From Ruficoccus sp. ZRK36 (GTDB lineage: Bacteria; Verrucomicrobiota; Verrucomicrobiia; Opitutales; Cerasicoccaceae), in contig NZ_CP080649.1 in NCBI RefSeq assembly GCF_019603315.1, positions 2,366,176-2,430,175 of the forward strand: DNA of 64,000 nucleotides, written 5' to 3'. Position numbers and translations under genes: made by a program. The notes under the pieces are model-generated. The model did not search any database. It saw nothing but the letters and a program-made list of their open reading frames with translations, and was not told the DNA's origin. The stretch's first letter is position 1, and each line of letters starts with the position of its first letter. Shown in pieces: positions 55,592-64,000 of the stretch.

Positions 55592-56131
55592 CTACATGAG
55601 CGGGAGCATGACGACCTTGTCCGGGGCTTTGCGCAGGATCGTCGTCAGGGTGGCGATATCCACCTCGCTGTCGCCGGAGAAGGACTCGGAGACGACGACC
55701 TTACGCGGTGCGCAGGGCTCGACTTCGATCACGGCATTGTTGCCGGTGGATGTCGTCAGCGCGCGGCCCACCTGGTAGTAAGTGCCAGCCGTGGTGGGCT
55801 GATTCTGGATCTTGCCGGCGTTGGCGGTGTAAACGTCCTGCCCAGCGGTGATGGCCTCAGAGGCGATCATCAGCACGGTAGACGCGGCGGTGGACAGCAG
55901 GTTGACGCTGACGAGCTCGCCCGGTTCACCCGTGTCGCAGACGACGCCCAGCGGGCTTTCATCGGCGTCGCAGAGGGCGACCGTGCTCGCCGTCGAGCCG
56001 GTTTTACCGATCAGGTAACGGGCCTCGATGGTGCTCTCAAGAGTGCGGGTGATAACCCCGGTGTGGGTGCCCTCTGCGGTGTTCGAGAACACCGGACGGG
56101 CGCGGAACAGTTTCTTAATGAAGTTGATCAT
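55592..56131 (-). CDS. DUF2190-like capsid decoration protein
   Basis: 179 residues from ATG 56131. VALCDADESPLGVVCDTGEP, then TVLMIASEAITAGQDVYTAN and YYQVGRALTTSTGNNAVIEV are the blocks of DUF2190/decoration proteins that trim the capsid surface. About 20 N-terminal residues are basic and aromatic. It lies between the protease and capsid genes, a common order in Mu-like heads. Confidence 0.8.
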   Translation of the reverse strand: MINFIKKLFRARPVFSNTAEGTHTGVITRTLESTIEARYLIGKTGSTASTVALCDADESPLGVVCDTGEPGELVSVNLLSTAASTVLMIASEAITAGQDVYTANAGKIQNQPTTAGTYYQVGRALTTSTGNNAVIEVEPCAPRKVVVSESFSGDSEVDIATLTTILRKAPDKVVMLPLM

Positions 56132-56217
56132 GATAATGATGATTGGTGTTGGATGGAGGATCTCTCGGGGTCGGAGCCAGATATAGGCAGAGTGTCGTTG
56201 AAAATGGATACGTGTGA

Positions 56218-57327
56218 TCAGATAAAGTTGAGCTGGTCGTAGAGCTCGGGGCGGTCGCGCTTCATCGCGCTCCATGCGGTGGTGAAGTCCTCGCCTGTGC
56301 TGTCAACGCGCTCGTTGACCAGAGCGAGGAAGTCGCGACGCTTGCGAACTAGCGGTGCGCGGCTGCCGAGTGCGCCGGTGCGTGGCTGCGTATGCAGCGC
56401 GAAGCGGGTGTTGCAGAGTTCGCGCAGACCGCCCTCGAAGTCCGCCTCCAGCCCGCTCTCCCAGCTTTCGCGCTCATGCGGGAGGATGCGCCCCCGCAGT
56501 AGGGCATGGTCGATCAGGAGCGAGATGCGCGCACGGCGTTCATTGGCGAAGTTTTCTTCCGCCTGATCGCGTGCCTTTTCGTGTTCGTTGGCCAGGCGGT
56601 AAAAACGCTCATTTTCGTTGCTCAGCTCCTCGCGGCCGGAGGACAGGTTTTCGCCTTCCTGCTCCCAGCGCCGGGCATTGTCGGCCATTTCAAGACAGGC
56701 GCTGCGCCAGTCGCCCTCGGGGTTGACGCCGAGCAGGTCGAGGATGTCCAGGGCCTCGACAGGGCGGGTGTCCTGTTCATTGAGGTTTGCTGTGTGGTTG
56801 GAGCTTTCGTCGGTGAATGTATCCGATGTTGGATACGCTGAGGAATTGGCAATGGCCTCGCCAGGGATGTTGGGTTGGTTGGTCAGGCCGATGGAGATGA
56901 GGCGCACGGGCTCGTAGAGATTGCCTTCGAGGTGGCGCATGCCCCAGCGCGGGGAGAGGAACTTGTAGAAAGCGTTGCCCAGCAGCTCCCGGCCGGCCTG
57001 AGACCAGCGGGGCAGGACGTAGAGCCCGTCGTCGCGGTCCTGCATGTCGGATATCCAGGCGTAGGCCCGTGTGTCGTCGTGCCCGCTCTGGCCCGCGAAG
57101 CCCGGATCGTCCGGGTGGCCGATGTAGACGGGTAGCCCTCCGAAGCGCCTTGCGAGCCGACCGCGCAGGGACTTGAAATACTCGCACATGGTGGCGGCGG
57201 CCTGACGGCTCAGGCGCTGGATGCCCCGCGGGTGCGGCCAGTCCCCGTAGTCAGCGAGCTTGAGCCAGCCGGTGGTGGCGTTTGCCCATTCCTGGGTGAC
57301 GAGGGTGCAGATAGTGTCTTCTTTCAT
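56218..57327 (-). CDS. Mu-I-type phage protease with scaffold-like C-terminus
   Basis: 369 residues. The N-terminal protease region contains LPVYIGHPDDPGF, AYAWISDMQDRDDGLYVLPR, FYKFLSPRWGMR and GLTNQPNIPGE, as in Mu gp32 (I protein) proteases that process the prohead. From about 190 the sequence is charged and helical, consistent with an internal scaffold. It follows the portal by 63 bp; a MuF-type minor head protein, usually found between these, is missing. Confidence 0.85.
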   Translation of the reverse strand: MKEDTICTLVTQEWANATTGWLKLADYGDWPHPRGIQRLSRQAAATMCEYFKSLRGRLARRFGGLPVYIGHPDDPGFAGQSGHDDTRAYAWISDMQDRDDGLYVLPRWSQAGRELLGNAFYKFLSPRWGMRHLEGNLYEPVRLISIGLTNQPNIPGEAIANSSAYPTSDTFTDESSNHTANLNEQDTRPVEALDILDLLGVNPEGDWRSACLEMADNARRWEQEGENLSSGREELSNENERFYRLANEHEKARDQAEENFANERRARISLLIDHALLRGRILPHERESWESGLEADFEGGLRELCNTRFALHTQPRTGALGSRAPLVRKRRDFLALVNERVDSTGEDFTTAWSAMKRDRPELYDQLNFI

Positions 57328-57390
57328 GGATACAAAAATCAGTTTTGTTGATAAGGTTTAGCGAAAGGTGCGTACTTCACAGATGCTCGC

Positions 57391-58608
57391 TCATGCCGCA
57401 CTGAGCGGCTTGTCGCTCTTTCCCAAGAGGCGCCGGACGAACTGGTTGATGACCTTCGGAATCGCGGTGCTCAAAAGGTCGCGCGCGGTATCGAGCTCCT
57501 CGGCGGAGAGACCGCTCTCCTTGTGGCGGATAACCAGCCGCGCACGCGGTTGATCCGTTTTAAAGAGATAGCGCAGGACGGGGCGGTCCACCTGCGTATG
57601 GAGTGTGCCAGCGATGTGCGCGGCGTCCTCGCGCTCGATGAGGGCGGTCTCCTTACCCTGCAGCGAGATGCCAGCCCCGGAGTCGGCGACCGTGCCCATG
57701 CTGCTGCCGCGCCAGAGGGTGGCGATGGCCTTGTCCATGCGGTCCACGAGCGCGGGGTAGGGTAGCTCGCCGGTCCCGCGCAGGTCGATGGCCTCGATCT
57801 CGGTGCCGCTCGACATGAGTGCGTGGAACTCCGCTCCAAAGTCGCGGACGGCGTCGCGGGCGGCCTCCCACTCGGGGGTGCCGGGGGCGGCATCGGTCAC
57901 ACCGCGCACGCCGGGCATGCCGTTGCGCTCGCAGTACACGAGCCAGTCACGCAGTGGCAGATGCTTAAACAGATAGGCGATCGCGGTGGCCTCCATGAGT
58001 CCGTCACCGGTGGTGACGAGCCAGCCGTCCTGCTCCAGTTCTCGGCCCTCGGATGCCGTGTCACTCTCCAGAAAACGCAGGCGTCCGGTGCGGTTTTCCA
58101 TGAACCACAGGGGCACGAAGCGGAACTGCGCGGTCAGGAGTGTGCCGGGCATCTCGGGCTGTCCTTCTTCAGTACGCATAGTATTGCGAACCGGCTGCCA
58201 GACGATTTCGTGCACCGCGTAGTGCTTGCCGACGGCGTCCATCATTTGACGTACGAGCAGGGAAAAGCCGCCCGACTCGTTCAGGTCACAGGCGTGGGCA
58301 GCAGTGAGCTGACGATAGAAAAATTCCAGCGCGGCCTTGTGCCGGGCGGCTTCCTCGGATGCGTCAAAGGTCTCAATGTCCCACCCAAAGCGACCGATGG
58401 CTTTCTTGCGCTTGGTGGCGACCGCCTTGACCAGGTCGTCGCGCTGCTCGATCGCCTCCCAGGCCAGGCTGGCCTGGCGCAGCTCTCCGGCATGAAAGGC
58501 ATCAAGCATGCGGGTGAGTGTGTCCGGGTTGAGGTGCCGGATCGGGTTAAATCTGGCCCGGCGTGAGCTGCGGGCGCGGTCAGTAGGGATGAGGGAGGCG
58601 GTTTTCAT
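57391..58608 (-). CDS. DUF935-type portal protein
   Basis: 405 residues from ATG 58608. RMLDAFHAGELRQASLAWEA, RDDLVKAVATKRKKAIGRFG and WLVYCERNGMPGVRG match Mu gp29/DUF935 portal proteins, which form the dodecameric DNA gate of the head. LWRGSSMGTVADSGAGISLQ precedes the C-terminal helix. The extension to 58653 is not needed. Confidence 0.92.
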   Translation of the reverse strand: MKTASLIPTDRARSSRRARFNPIRHLNPDTLTRMLDAFHAGELRQASLAWEAIEQRDDLVKAVATKRKKAIGRFGWDIETFDASEEAARHKAALEFFYRQLTAAHACDLNESGGFSLLVRQMMDAVGKHYAVHEIVWQPVRNTMRTEEGQPEMPGTLLTAQFRFVPLWFMENRTGRLRFLESDTASEGRELEQDGWLVTTGDGLMEATAIAYLFKHLPLRDWLVYCERNGMPGVRGVTDAAPGTPEWEAARDAVRDFGAEFHALMSSGTEIEAIDLRGTGELPYPALVDRMDKAIATLWRGSSMGTVADSGAGISLQGKETALIEREDAAHIAGTLHTQVDRPVLRYLFKTDQPRARLVIRHKESGLSAEELDTARDLLSTAIPKVINQFVRRLLGKSDKPLSAA

Positions 58609-58653
58609 GGACGGTTTTTTTTGTGTATTTAAATTTGGATACGTAGGTAGCAC

Positions 58654-60042
58654 TCAGCGTGTGCCGGAGCGGGCGGAGCCGAGGGATTCGTAGTGGGCGG
58701 CAGCGGCAGGCTTGCGCCCGGCGTAGAGGGCCAGGGCGAGCGCCCAGAAGCGGTCGGCATGGCCGTTGGCGCCCCGTTCGGCGCAGAAGCGGATGTTCCC
58801 CGAGGCGGTGGCTTCTTTTTTCACGGCGCGCAGGTCGGCGCGGATGCGTTTGTCCGCGGGGATGCGCAGGGTGCGCCCTTCGAAGGCGCTGCGCACCGGG
58901 TAGGCGAGGGCTTCCTTGAGACCGGCGGTAAAGGTCAGCCCCTCGATGCGGTAGGCCCCATAGCGAGCGGTGGCGCGCTCGGCGAACTGCCGCCCGAGGC
59001 CGCTCTGGTCGATACAGGCGCGGCGCAGGGTGGGCAGGGACAGGAAGGCGTCGAGGACTTCCTCCTGCTGCGCGAACGGCGTGCGCTCCAGCGTGGTGAC
59101 GTTGCGGGTGAAAAACAGGTCGTTGATACGCTCGACCAGCCAGAAGACGGACAAGTCGTGCTCGCGGCCAATGTCCACGCCCAGGTAGAGGTCGTGGGCG
59201 AGGGCCAGGTCGCGGCCTTGCCGGGGGGCTTCAGGGGTGATCTCCCAGCTGTCGCCGGGCTCATACTCACATTCGCTGATCATCTCCCAGGACAGAAACG
59301 CGCTCGTGTCATCAGCCGGGCGGCAGAGATACTCCTGCATAAAGCTCTCCTCGTCGGCGCAGGAGTGGCGGATAAAGTCGTAGTATTCGCCCTCGTCCAT
59401 CTGACTGCGTGGGTCCTCAGGCGGGAGCTTCTCCTTGAGCTTCTTTAAAAAGCCCTGATCGAGCGCGTCCTGCAGGGTGACGCGGTGGTGCGAGAAGCCC
59501 TTCGGGTTGCCCTGCTCGGTGATCTCGCGGATCAGGCGGTTAAAGAAGTTATCCGAGCCGCGGTGGGTGGAAACGATCTCCAGCTGACCGCCCCAGGTGA
59601 TCCCGGGGTAGGCGATGGCGTAGAGCTGACGCGGGTCCGGGTGGAGGGCGAACTCGTCGAGCAGGCGTGTGCCGCGCTTACCGGCCTGTGCGTCGGCATT
59701 GCTGGAGAGGCAGTGCAGGCGCCGGCCGTTGGCAAACTCCAGCACAAAGGCCGAGGCTTGCCCGCCGCTAATGACCTTCAGGCCCAGCTCAGTGGCTGCA
59801 CACTGCAGGATGGAGGCGAAAGACTTCGCATCCTCCAGAAAGAGGCGGGCCTGTGCCTCGTCGCGGGAGGACACCCAGGCGTCGAGTCGGGCGTCCGAGC
59901 GGGACTGCTCGCGGACAAGCCGGTAGGCGCTGGTCCAGGACAGGCCGATCTGGCGCGATTTTTCCATGATCTTCAGCCGGGAATCGTCCTCGATCCACTT
60001 GCGCTGATAGGGCAGGAAAAAGGGTTGTTCGTGGGCGGTCAT
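58654..60042 (-). CDS. phage terminase large subunit (Mu gp28-like)
   Basis: 462 residues. ATP-driven DNA packaging motor. Walker A EKSRQIGLSWTS lies at 27-38, Walker B is RLLDEFAL near 128, and the RNase H-like nuclease has GVDIGREHDL near 290, CIDQSGLGRQF near 345 and NGHADRFWALALAL near 437. Its ATG overlaps the TerS stop by 4 bp. Full length, no sign of decay. Confidence 0.94.
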   Translation of the reverse strand: MTAHEQPFFLPYQRKWIEDDSRLKIMEKSRQIGLSWTSAYRLVREQSRSDARLDAWVSSRDEAQARLFLEDAKSFASILQCAATELGLKVISGGQASAFVLEFANGRRLHCLSSNADAQAGKRGTRLLDEFALHPDPRQLYAIAYPGITWGGQLEIVSTHRGSDNFFNRLIREITEQGNPKGFSHHRVTLQDALDQGFLKKLKEKLPPEDPRSQMDEGEYYDFIRHSCADEESFMQEYLCRPADDTSAFLSWEMISECEYEPGDSWEITPEAPRQGRDLALAHDLYLGVDIGREHDLSVFWLVERINDLFFTRNVTTLERTPFAQQEEVLDAFLSLPTLRRACIDQSGLGRQFAERATARYGAYRIEGLTFTAGLKEALAYPVRSAFEGRTLRIPADKRIRADLRAVKKEATASGNIRFCAERGANGHADRFWALALALYAGRKPAAAAHYESLGSARSGTR

Positions 60043-60617
60043 AGGAGTTTGAGCATGCGCTCGATCTCGTGAAGGGTTTCGGGGGTGAGGCTCAGGGGGC
60101 CGCTTTTGCGCTGAAGCTGCTCCAGCATCTTGTGCTTCTTTTCCTCGCGTTCGGCGCGCTCCTGCTCGTAGTCGCTGAGCTTGAGCTCGAGCGTCATGAG
60201 CTGGGTGTTTGAGGAGCTGAGCCGGTGGATGATCATGGCCAGCGTGTTAAACTCGGAGAGCTCGCTGGGCTTGGCCGTTGAGATGTGGTCGAAGAGCAAC
60301 TGCCAGATTTGGACGAGCGAACCGCGGGCATTGGCATGGCCGGGGTTATACTCCTTCATGAGGGTGTTGGTCTGATCGCGGACCTGGCGCAGGCTGGCCA
60401 GGTGCCCATCGAAGGCCGTGGGGAAGCCCGCCTGGGAGGGGGCGGAGCCAGTGGCTCCACCCGCCTCTTTTTCGGGTTGCCGGTTTTCCATCGTCTGCCC
60501 GGATGTGGGGGCCGACTCGATGGGGCCGACCGGCATCGGCTTCTCACGACTGCTCTGGCTAGGCTTATGGCTCTCTGACTCCGTTTGACCGGAGAAAGTC
60601 TGTTTGGGGGTGCTCAT
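60039..60617 (-). CDS. putative terminase small subunit
   Basis: 192 residues. The first 70 residues are Ser/Pro/Gln/Glu-rich and likely disordered; the rest is helical with LRQVRDQTNTLMKEYNPGHA and a final coiled coil (KLSDYEQERAEREEKKHKML). Position directly before terL and overlapping it by 4 bp supports TerS (Mu gp27/DUF3486-like), though a DNA-binding HTH is not obvious. Confidence 0.7.
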   Translation of the reverse strand: MSTPKQTFSGQTESESHKPSQSSREKPMPVGPIESAPTSGQTMENRQPEKEAGGATGSAPSQAGFPTAFDGHLASLRQVRDQTNTLMKEYNPGHANARGSLVQIWQLLFDHISTAKPSELSEFNTLAMIIHRLSSSNTQLMTLELKLSDYEQERAEREEKKHKMLEQLQRKSGPLSLTPETLHEIERMLKLL

Positions 60618-60632
60618 CTTCTGGCGCGTTGC

Positions 60633-60902
60633 TCAGGATTCGCTCAGGCCGTTGGCGTCGAGGAAGTCCTGCCCCCCGGCACCGAGGCGGTAGCGGCGGT
60701 CGGCCGGATCGAGATCGGGCAGGCTGCTGTCGATGAGCCGCTTGTCGTCGAGATAGGTGAGCTCGCGGCGCAGGAGGCGCTCGGTGATGTCGTAGCCGGC
60801 GGCACGGATGCCGGTCAGCAGGGTCTCGACCGGGAGAAAGGCGGGGGCGGCTGCCTCCAGTTGCAGGAGGATGGTTTGGCGGAGTATCTGGCGTTTGATC
60901 AT
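60633..60902 (-). CDS. small winged-helix-like protein, first gene of the capsid cassette
   Basis: 89 residues from ATG 60902. LRQTILLQLEAAAPAFLPVE, then ETLLTGIRAAGYDITERLLR and a RRELTYLDDKRLIDSS strand/turn read like a winged helix. Mu gp26-like genes occupy this position. It may be a packaging accessory or regulator. The 183-residue frame from 61184 crosses the promoter region and is rejected. Confidence 0.65.
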   Translation of the reverse strand: MIKRQILRQTILLQLEAAAPAFLPVETLLTGIRAAGYDITERLLRRELTYLDDKRLIDSSLPDLDPADRRYRLGAGGQDFLDANGLSES

Positions 60903-60951
60903 GGATGGCGGAAAGTTGGCTGTCGGAAGCGGCTGGCCGGTAGCGGCGCCG

Positions 60952-61077
60952 CGTGATGAGTCAGATATTATCACGTATTTTAAATCACACAATCGTTCGG
61001 TTGGGTGGGTTAGATCGGTTGGGATATAGCGATGCGCGGGCTGATCGGGGGTGTTTGCGGAAGTGGATAATATCCAC
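60952..61077. promoter_or_regulatory. divergent control region with two operator-like dyads
   Basis: CGTGAT/ATCACG (60952-60975) overlaps a possible minus-strand promoter (-35 TTGTGT at 60992-60987, 16-bp spacer, -10 TAATAT at 60970-60965) serving the capsid cassette. A second, nearly perfect palindrome GTGGATA-A-TATCCAC lies at 61063-61077. The 269-bp gap also serves the divergent subtilase. Promoter hexamers are weak, so the call is tentative. Confidence 0.4.
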
Positions 61078-61171
61078 ATGGTGAAAGGGTTGTGGAAATA
61101 GTCCGAAGGGTGTTTATATTTTGGGCTGTCAAAACCGGGTAAATCCCTCATGGTCGGTGCGTTTTTTCTAC

Positions 61172-64000
61172 ATGAGGCGCACACGCACAGTTCGGCTGAC
61201 AGTGGCGGCCCTGCTGGGGGCTGCGTTCGTGGGCTTTTTGCTTTGGCCCGGAGGGCGCAGTGATTCTGAGCTGCGGCAGCGGATCTCTGCCCGAGCGCCT
61301 GCGCAGAACAAAGGTGTGCATGTCGCTGACTCTCCCGTACCAGCTATGCGAAAGTCGGACCCACAACCTGTGCGCGCCACGCAGCCAAGCCCTGCCCTGC
61401 GGGATCGACTCGCGGGCGAGCAGATGCTGGCAGAGCGCTGGGAGCGTTTACCCGATGGGCGTCGTCGCCACCTGCGTATCGTGCGAGACGCCGAACGGCA
61501 GCGCCCGGTGCGGGTGGTGGATATTTATGAGAAGAGGGACGGCGTGGAGACGCTGGTTTCGCAGACGGCTATGCTGGCTGATCGCTTGCTGCTTTCCCTG
61601 CAGACTCCGCAGCAGGCTGATGTGCTACAGGCACGCCTCGCGCAGGCCAGTTACAGGGCGGTGCCGAGCGGCTCTCCCTATCTGCTCTTGATCGAGCTGG
61701 ATGCGGGCGGGATCGACGCCGTGCCGGCTGCCATGCGGGATCTGGCAGACATCGCTCCGGGTGGCGCTGCTCCCGGGCCGGACTACCTCCGCTTCCCGAC
61801 GGCGACGCCGGACGATCCGCTTTTCCCCTACCAATACGCGCACGAGCTCATCGGCAGCGAGGAGGCCTGGGATGTCACGAGCGGCTCCTCATCCGTCGTG
61901 GTGGCAATCCTTGATACGGGGATGCAGCTCGATCATCCCGATCTGGCGGCGAACCTGTGGACGAACCCCGGCGAGATCCCCGGTAATGGAATCGACGACG
62001 ACGGTAATGGGTTCGTGGACGATGTGCATGGTTGGGATGTGTTCGACGATGACAATGACCCGAGCGATGACCATGGGCACGGGACGCATGTTTCCGGTAT
62101 CGTCGGCGCCGTCGGCGGAAATGGCACTGGCGTCACCGGTGTAAATGGAACCGTGTCGCTGCTGCCGATGCGGATAGGCAGCCAGAGCTTTTTATCTTCC
62201 GATGTAGTGGTGGCTCTGGATTACATCCGTGATCTTAAACTGAACCGCAACGTCAACGTCGTTGTATCCAATAACTCATACAGCGGTGAAGGCTACACGA
62301 CAGCCGAGTATGACGCCATCGCCCGGCAGGGTGAGGCAGGTATCCTTTTCGTAGCGGCAGCTGGTAATGACGGGATCTACGTGGACGAGCAGCCGCGCTA
62401 TCCCGGTGCGCTGGATATTGGCGCCATCATCAATGTGGCGAACTCGGACCAGGACGACAAGCTGGCCGATGACTCAAACTACGGGGCGGTCTCGGTGGAT
62501 ATTTGCGCGCCCGGTACCAGCATTTACTCAACGGCGATGGGCGGCGGCTACCAGTTGTGGAGCGGGACATCCATGGCAGCTCCGCATGTGGCTGGAGCAG
62601 TTGCGCTGGCATACGCGGCTGACCCGCAGGCAGAGTCTACGGCTGTGAGGACCCTGCTGCTGGAGCAGGCAGATCAAGTGGCCACGATGGATGGGAAGGT
62701 CGCAACAGGCTCACGGCTCAGCGTGTCCCGACTGGTCGATGCCGTGGCGGGGGTGAACCGAGTTGAAGTCGTTTCACCCGGTAAGGCTGTGTTGCTGGAG
62801 AGTCTGGAGACCACTCTTGTGCTGCGCGCTGAGGTAACGGTGGCAGGTGAAGCCGTGCAGCCTGAGTCAGCGGTTGAGTGGGTGGCTGATCCCTCCGAGG
62901 GAGTCACGGTCACAGCAGAGAGCTTGACGCAGGCCAGGGCAGTTTTTTCGCAGGAGGGTATCTATACCCTGACCGCTTCTGTCGAGACAGGCGGTGTGGT
63001 GCGTACGGATACCCGTCAGGTGGTGGCTGCCGGGAGACCCGTCAGTAGTGGCTTGGCGGCGGAGTGGCTGTTTGATGGCGAGGGGGCCGCTGCCGATAGT
63101 TCCGGGAATGGGCTGGATGCTGTTTTTGAAGGAGGGACTGGACGAGGAACTGGTGTCGCCGGGGGCGCGTACGCAGGCACCGGGACAGAGGGAGAGCATG
63201 CGCGCGTGGATCATCTGCCAAGCCTGCCCGAGGTCAGCGTGAGCGCCTGGGTCAAGGCCGACTCCGAGGCCGGGCTTTTCCCGCGCATTGTGGACGGACC
63301 GGAGTGGGCGTTCTTTCTGGGGCTGACCGGTGGCACAGATATCAAGTGCCTGAAGTTTGTACGCTACTACGAGGACGATGTTTACTCCTGGTACACCCCT
63401 GAGGGGACGATTGTGGCGGGACAGTGGTACCATGTTGCCGTGACTTGGAAAGACACCGATACCGCACCCAGCCTCTATATCAATGGTGTCGCTCAAGAGG
63501 TCGGCGGCAGAGGCTTCAAAATCGGTGGACTGCGAGTGGGCGGTGGGACGGCCTACCTCGGGAATGGCCCGGATGGTGACCGCAGCCTGGACGGACAGAT
63601 CGACGAGCTCAGGATCTATAACCGCGAGCTGTCTCCCGAGGAGGTTGCTCTGCTGGCCGCTAATCACAGCCCTGTCCCTGAGGGATTATCCGCTGGGACG
63701 GTGACTGAGACGCAGGACTGGAGCCCGCATGCCAGCGTGACTGACGAGGATGGCCCGGTGGAGCCAGTTCTGTCGTGGTCAGTCGTCAGTGGACCAGGAG
63801 AGGTGAGCCTGTCCGGGGAGATGAGCGATAGCCCGACGTTCAATTTTGAAATGACCGGCGTCTACCGAATCCGCCTGGAGAGCTCGGATGGTTCCGCCGT
63901 TGTTCGCAAGGAGTGGGCCGTGGATGTCGGTGCCGTGTGTCAGGTTTCCATGACAGTCCAAGACGGCGAACTCCTTCTGATGTCCGGGCAGAGTTACCCG
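61172..64000 (+). CDS. secreted subtilisin-like serine protease with LamG-like domain (3' partial)
   Basis: At least 943 residues, open to the window edge. The N-terminal VRLTVAALLGAAFVGFLLWP is a signal or anchor, followed by a propeptide of roughly 200 residues. The S8 catalytic triad is complete: Asp in ILDTGMQLDHPDL (near 247), His in HGHGTHVSGI (near 301), Ser in SGTSMAAPHVAG (near 465). DDDGNGFVDDVHGWDV looks like a calcium-binding loop. Residues about 630-830 form a LamG/concanavalin-like domain (EWLFDGEG, WYHVAVTW, GQIDELRIYNREL), then Ig- or PKD-like sequence. Its start codon was chosen as the first ATG giving the signal. Likely degrades extracellular protein. Confidence 0.93.
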   Translation, partial: MRRTRTVRLTVAALLGAAFVGFLLWPGGRSDSELRQRISARAPAQNKGVHVADSPVPAMRKSDPQPVRATQPSPALRDRLAGEQMLAERWERLPDGRRRHLRIVRDAERQRPVRVVDIYEKRDGVETLVSQTAMLADRLLLSLQTPQQADVLQARLAQASYRAVPSGSPYLLLIELDAGGIDAVPAAMRDLADIAPGGAAPGPDYLRFPTATPDDPLFPYQYAHELIGSEEAWDVTSGSSSVVVAILDTGMQLDHPDLAANLWTNPGEIPGNGIDDDGNGFVDDVHGWDVFDDDNDPSDDHGHGTHVSGIVGAVGGNGTGVTGVNGTVSLLPMRIGSQSFLSSDVVVALDYIRDLKLNRNVNVVVSNNSYSGEGYTTAEYDAIARQGEAGILFVAAAGNDGIYVDEQPRYPGALDIGAIINVANSDQDDKLADDSNYGAVSVDICAPGTSIYSTAMGGGYQLWSGTSMAAPHVAGAVALAYAADPQAESTAVRTLLLEQADQVATMDGKVATGSRLSVSRLVDAVAGVNRVEVVSPGKAVLLESLETTLVLRAEVTVAGEAVQPESAVEWVADPSEGVTVTAESLTQARAVFSQEGIYTLTASVETGGVVRTDTRQVVAAGRPVSSGLAAEWLFDGEGAAADSSGNGLDAVFEGGTGRGTGVAGGAYAGTGTEGEHARVDHLPSLPEVSVSAWVKADSEAGLFPRIVDGPEWAFFLGLTGGTDIKCLKFVRYYEDDVYSWYTPEGTIVAGQWYHVAVTWKDTDTAPSLYINGVAQEVGGRGFKIGGLRVGGGTAYLGNGPDGDRSLDGQIDELRIYNRELSPEEVALLAANHSPVPEGLSAGTVTETQDWSPHASVTDEDGPVEPVLSWSVVSGPGEVSLSGEMSDSPTFNFEMTGVYRIRLESSDGSAVVRKEWAVDVGAVCQVSMTVQDGELLLMSGQSYP

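Larger units (their letters stand above)
50007..60902 (-). mobile_element. Mu-like capsid and packaging cassette without tail, integration or lysis genes
   Basis: Eleven minus-strand genes with gaps of -4 to 86 bp form one apparent operon from the winged-helix gene to the lipoprotein. Packaging (TerS, TerL), portal, protease, decoration, capsid and gp36-like genes are all full length. Not recognisable: integrase or transposase, repressor, replication, MuF head protein, tail tube, sheath, tape measure, baseplate, holin or endolysin. No flanking direct repeat was found by eye. G+C and codon use resemble the host, suggesting long residence. Confidence 0.75.

Noticed and set aside
49867-61171. 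Attachment-site direct repeats flanking the capsid cassette
   Set aside because: Comparing the left (49867-50006) and right (60903-61171) flanks by eye gave no shared stretch long enough; no tRNA gene borders the cassette.

Overview
The window is about 60 percent G+C, densely coded and chromosomal. Its gene content fits a Verrucomicrobiota bacterium, most likely class Opitutae: a Bacteroidetes/Chlamydiae-type sdhCAB, an OmcB-like DUF11 lipoprotein, a PEP-CTERM exported protein, DUF5069, and sigma-factor/anti-sigma pairs of a kind common in that phylum. The taxonomic call is an inference from protein recognition, not from a marker-gene tree.

Layout. 1-5.3 kb (minus strand): a CoA-disulfide-reductase/rhodanese/TusA/DsrE fusion (runs off the left edge) behind an ArsR-type repressor with a perfect 18-bp palindrome; then a ModD-type pyrophosphorylase beside nadA, and a Fur-family regulator. 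5.5-12.8 kb: OmcB-like lipoprotein, priA, a hairpin-rich intergenic region, YggU, a haem-binding protein and hisS. 13.2-16.8 kb: sdhC-sdhA-sdhB. 17.0-25.8 kb (minus): a SurA-like foldase, mfd, a polysaccharide deacetylase, rnc, a low-GC membrane protein and parA. 25.9 kb: tRNA-Cys. 26.2-29.2 kb: SecDF-P1-like lipoprotein, M23 peptidase, ruvC, PEP-CTERM protein. 29.4-31.4 kb: YceI and an ECF sigma/anti-sigma pair. 31.5-33.7 kb: queA and PPK2. 33.8-36.3 kb: a second sigma factor, a candidate anti-sigma protein and an HtrA-like PDZ protein whose three catalytic residues are all substituted and whose signal peptide is out of frame at a T9 run. 36.4-49.9 kb: coiled-coil protein, fumC, DUF5069, a membrane protein, hisI, a type III polyketide synthase, YqgE, dCMP deaminase, rhomboid protease and several exported proteins of unknown role.

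Accessory block. 50.0-60.9 kb is one minus-strand run of 11 closely spaced genes: winged-helix-like protein, TerS, TerL, DUF935 portal, Mu-I-type protease, DUF2190 decoration protein, major capsid, gp36-like protein, a 1014-residue fibre-like protein ending in an SGNH hydrolase, a DUF1353-like protein and a lipoprotein. It is a Mu-like head-and-packaging cassette with no recognisable integrase, transposase, replication, tail-tube, tape-measure, baseplate or lysis gene. This is the best candidate here for an undescribed system (domesticated capsid, gene-transfer-agent-like particle, satellite, or remnant).

61.2 kb to the right edge: a large secreted subtilase with a LamG-like domain, incomplete at its 3' end. 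No rRNA, CRISPR array or insertion sequence was seen.
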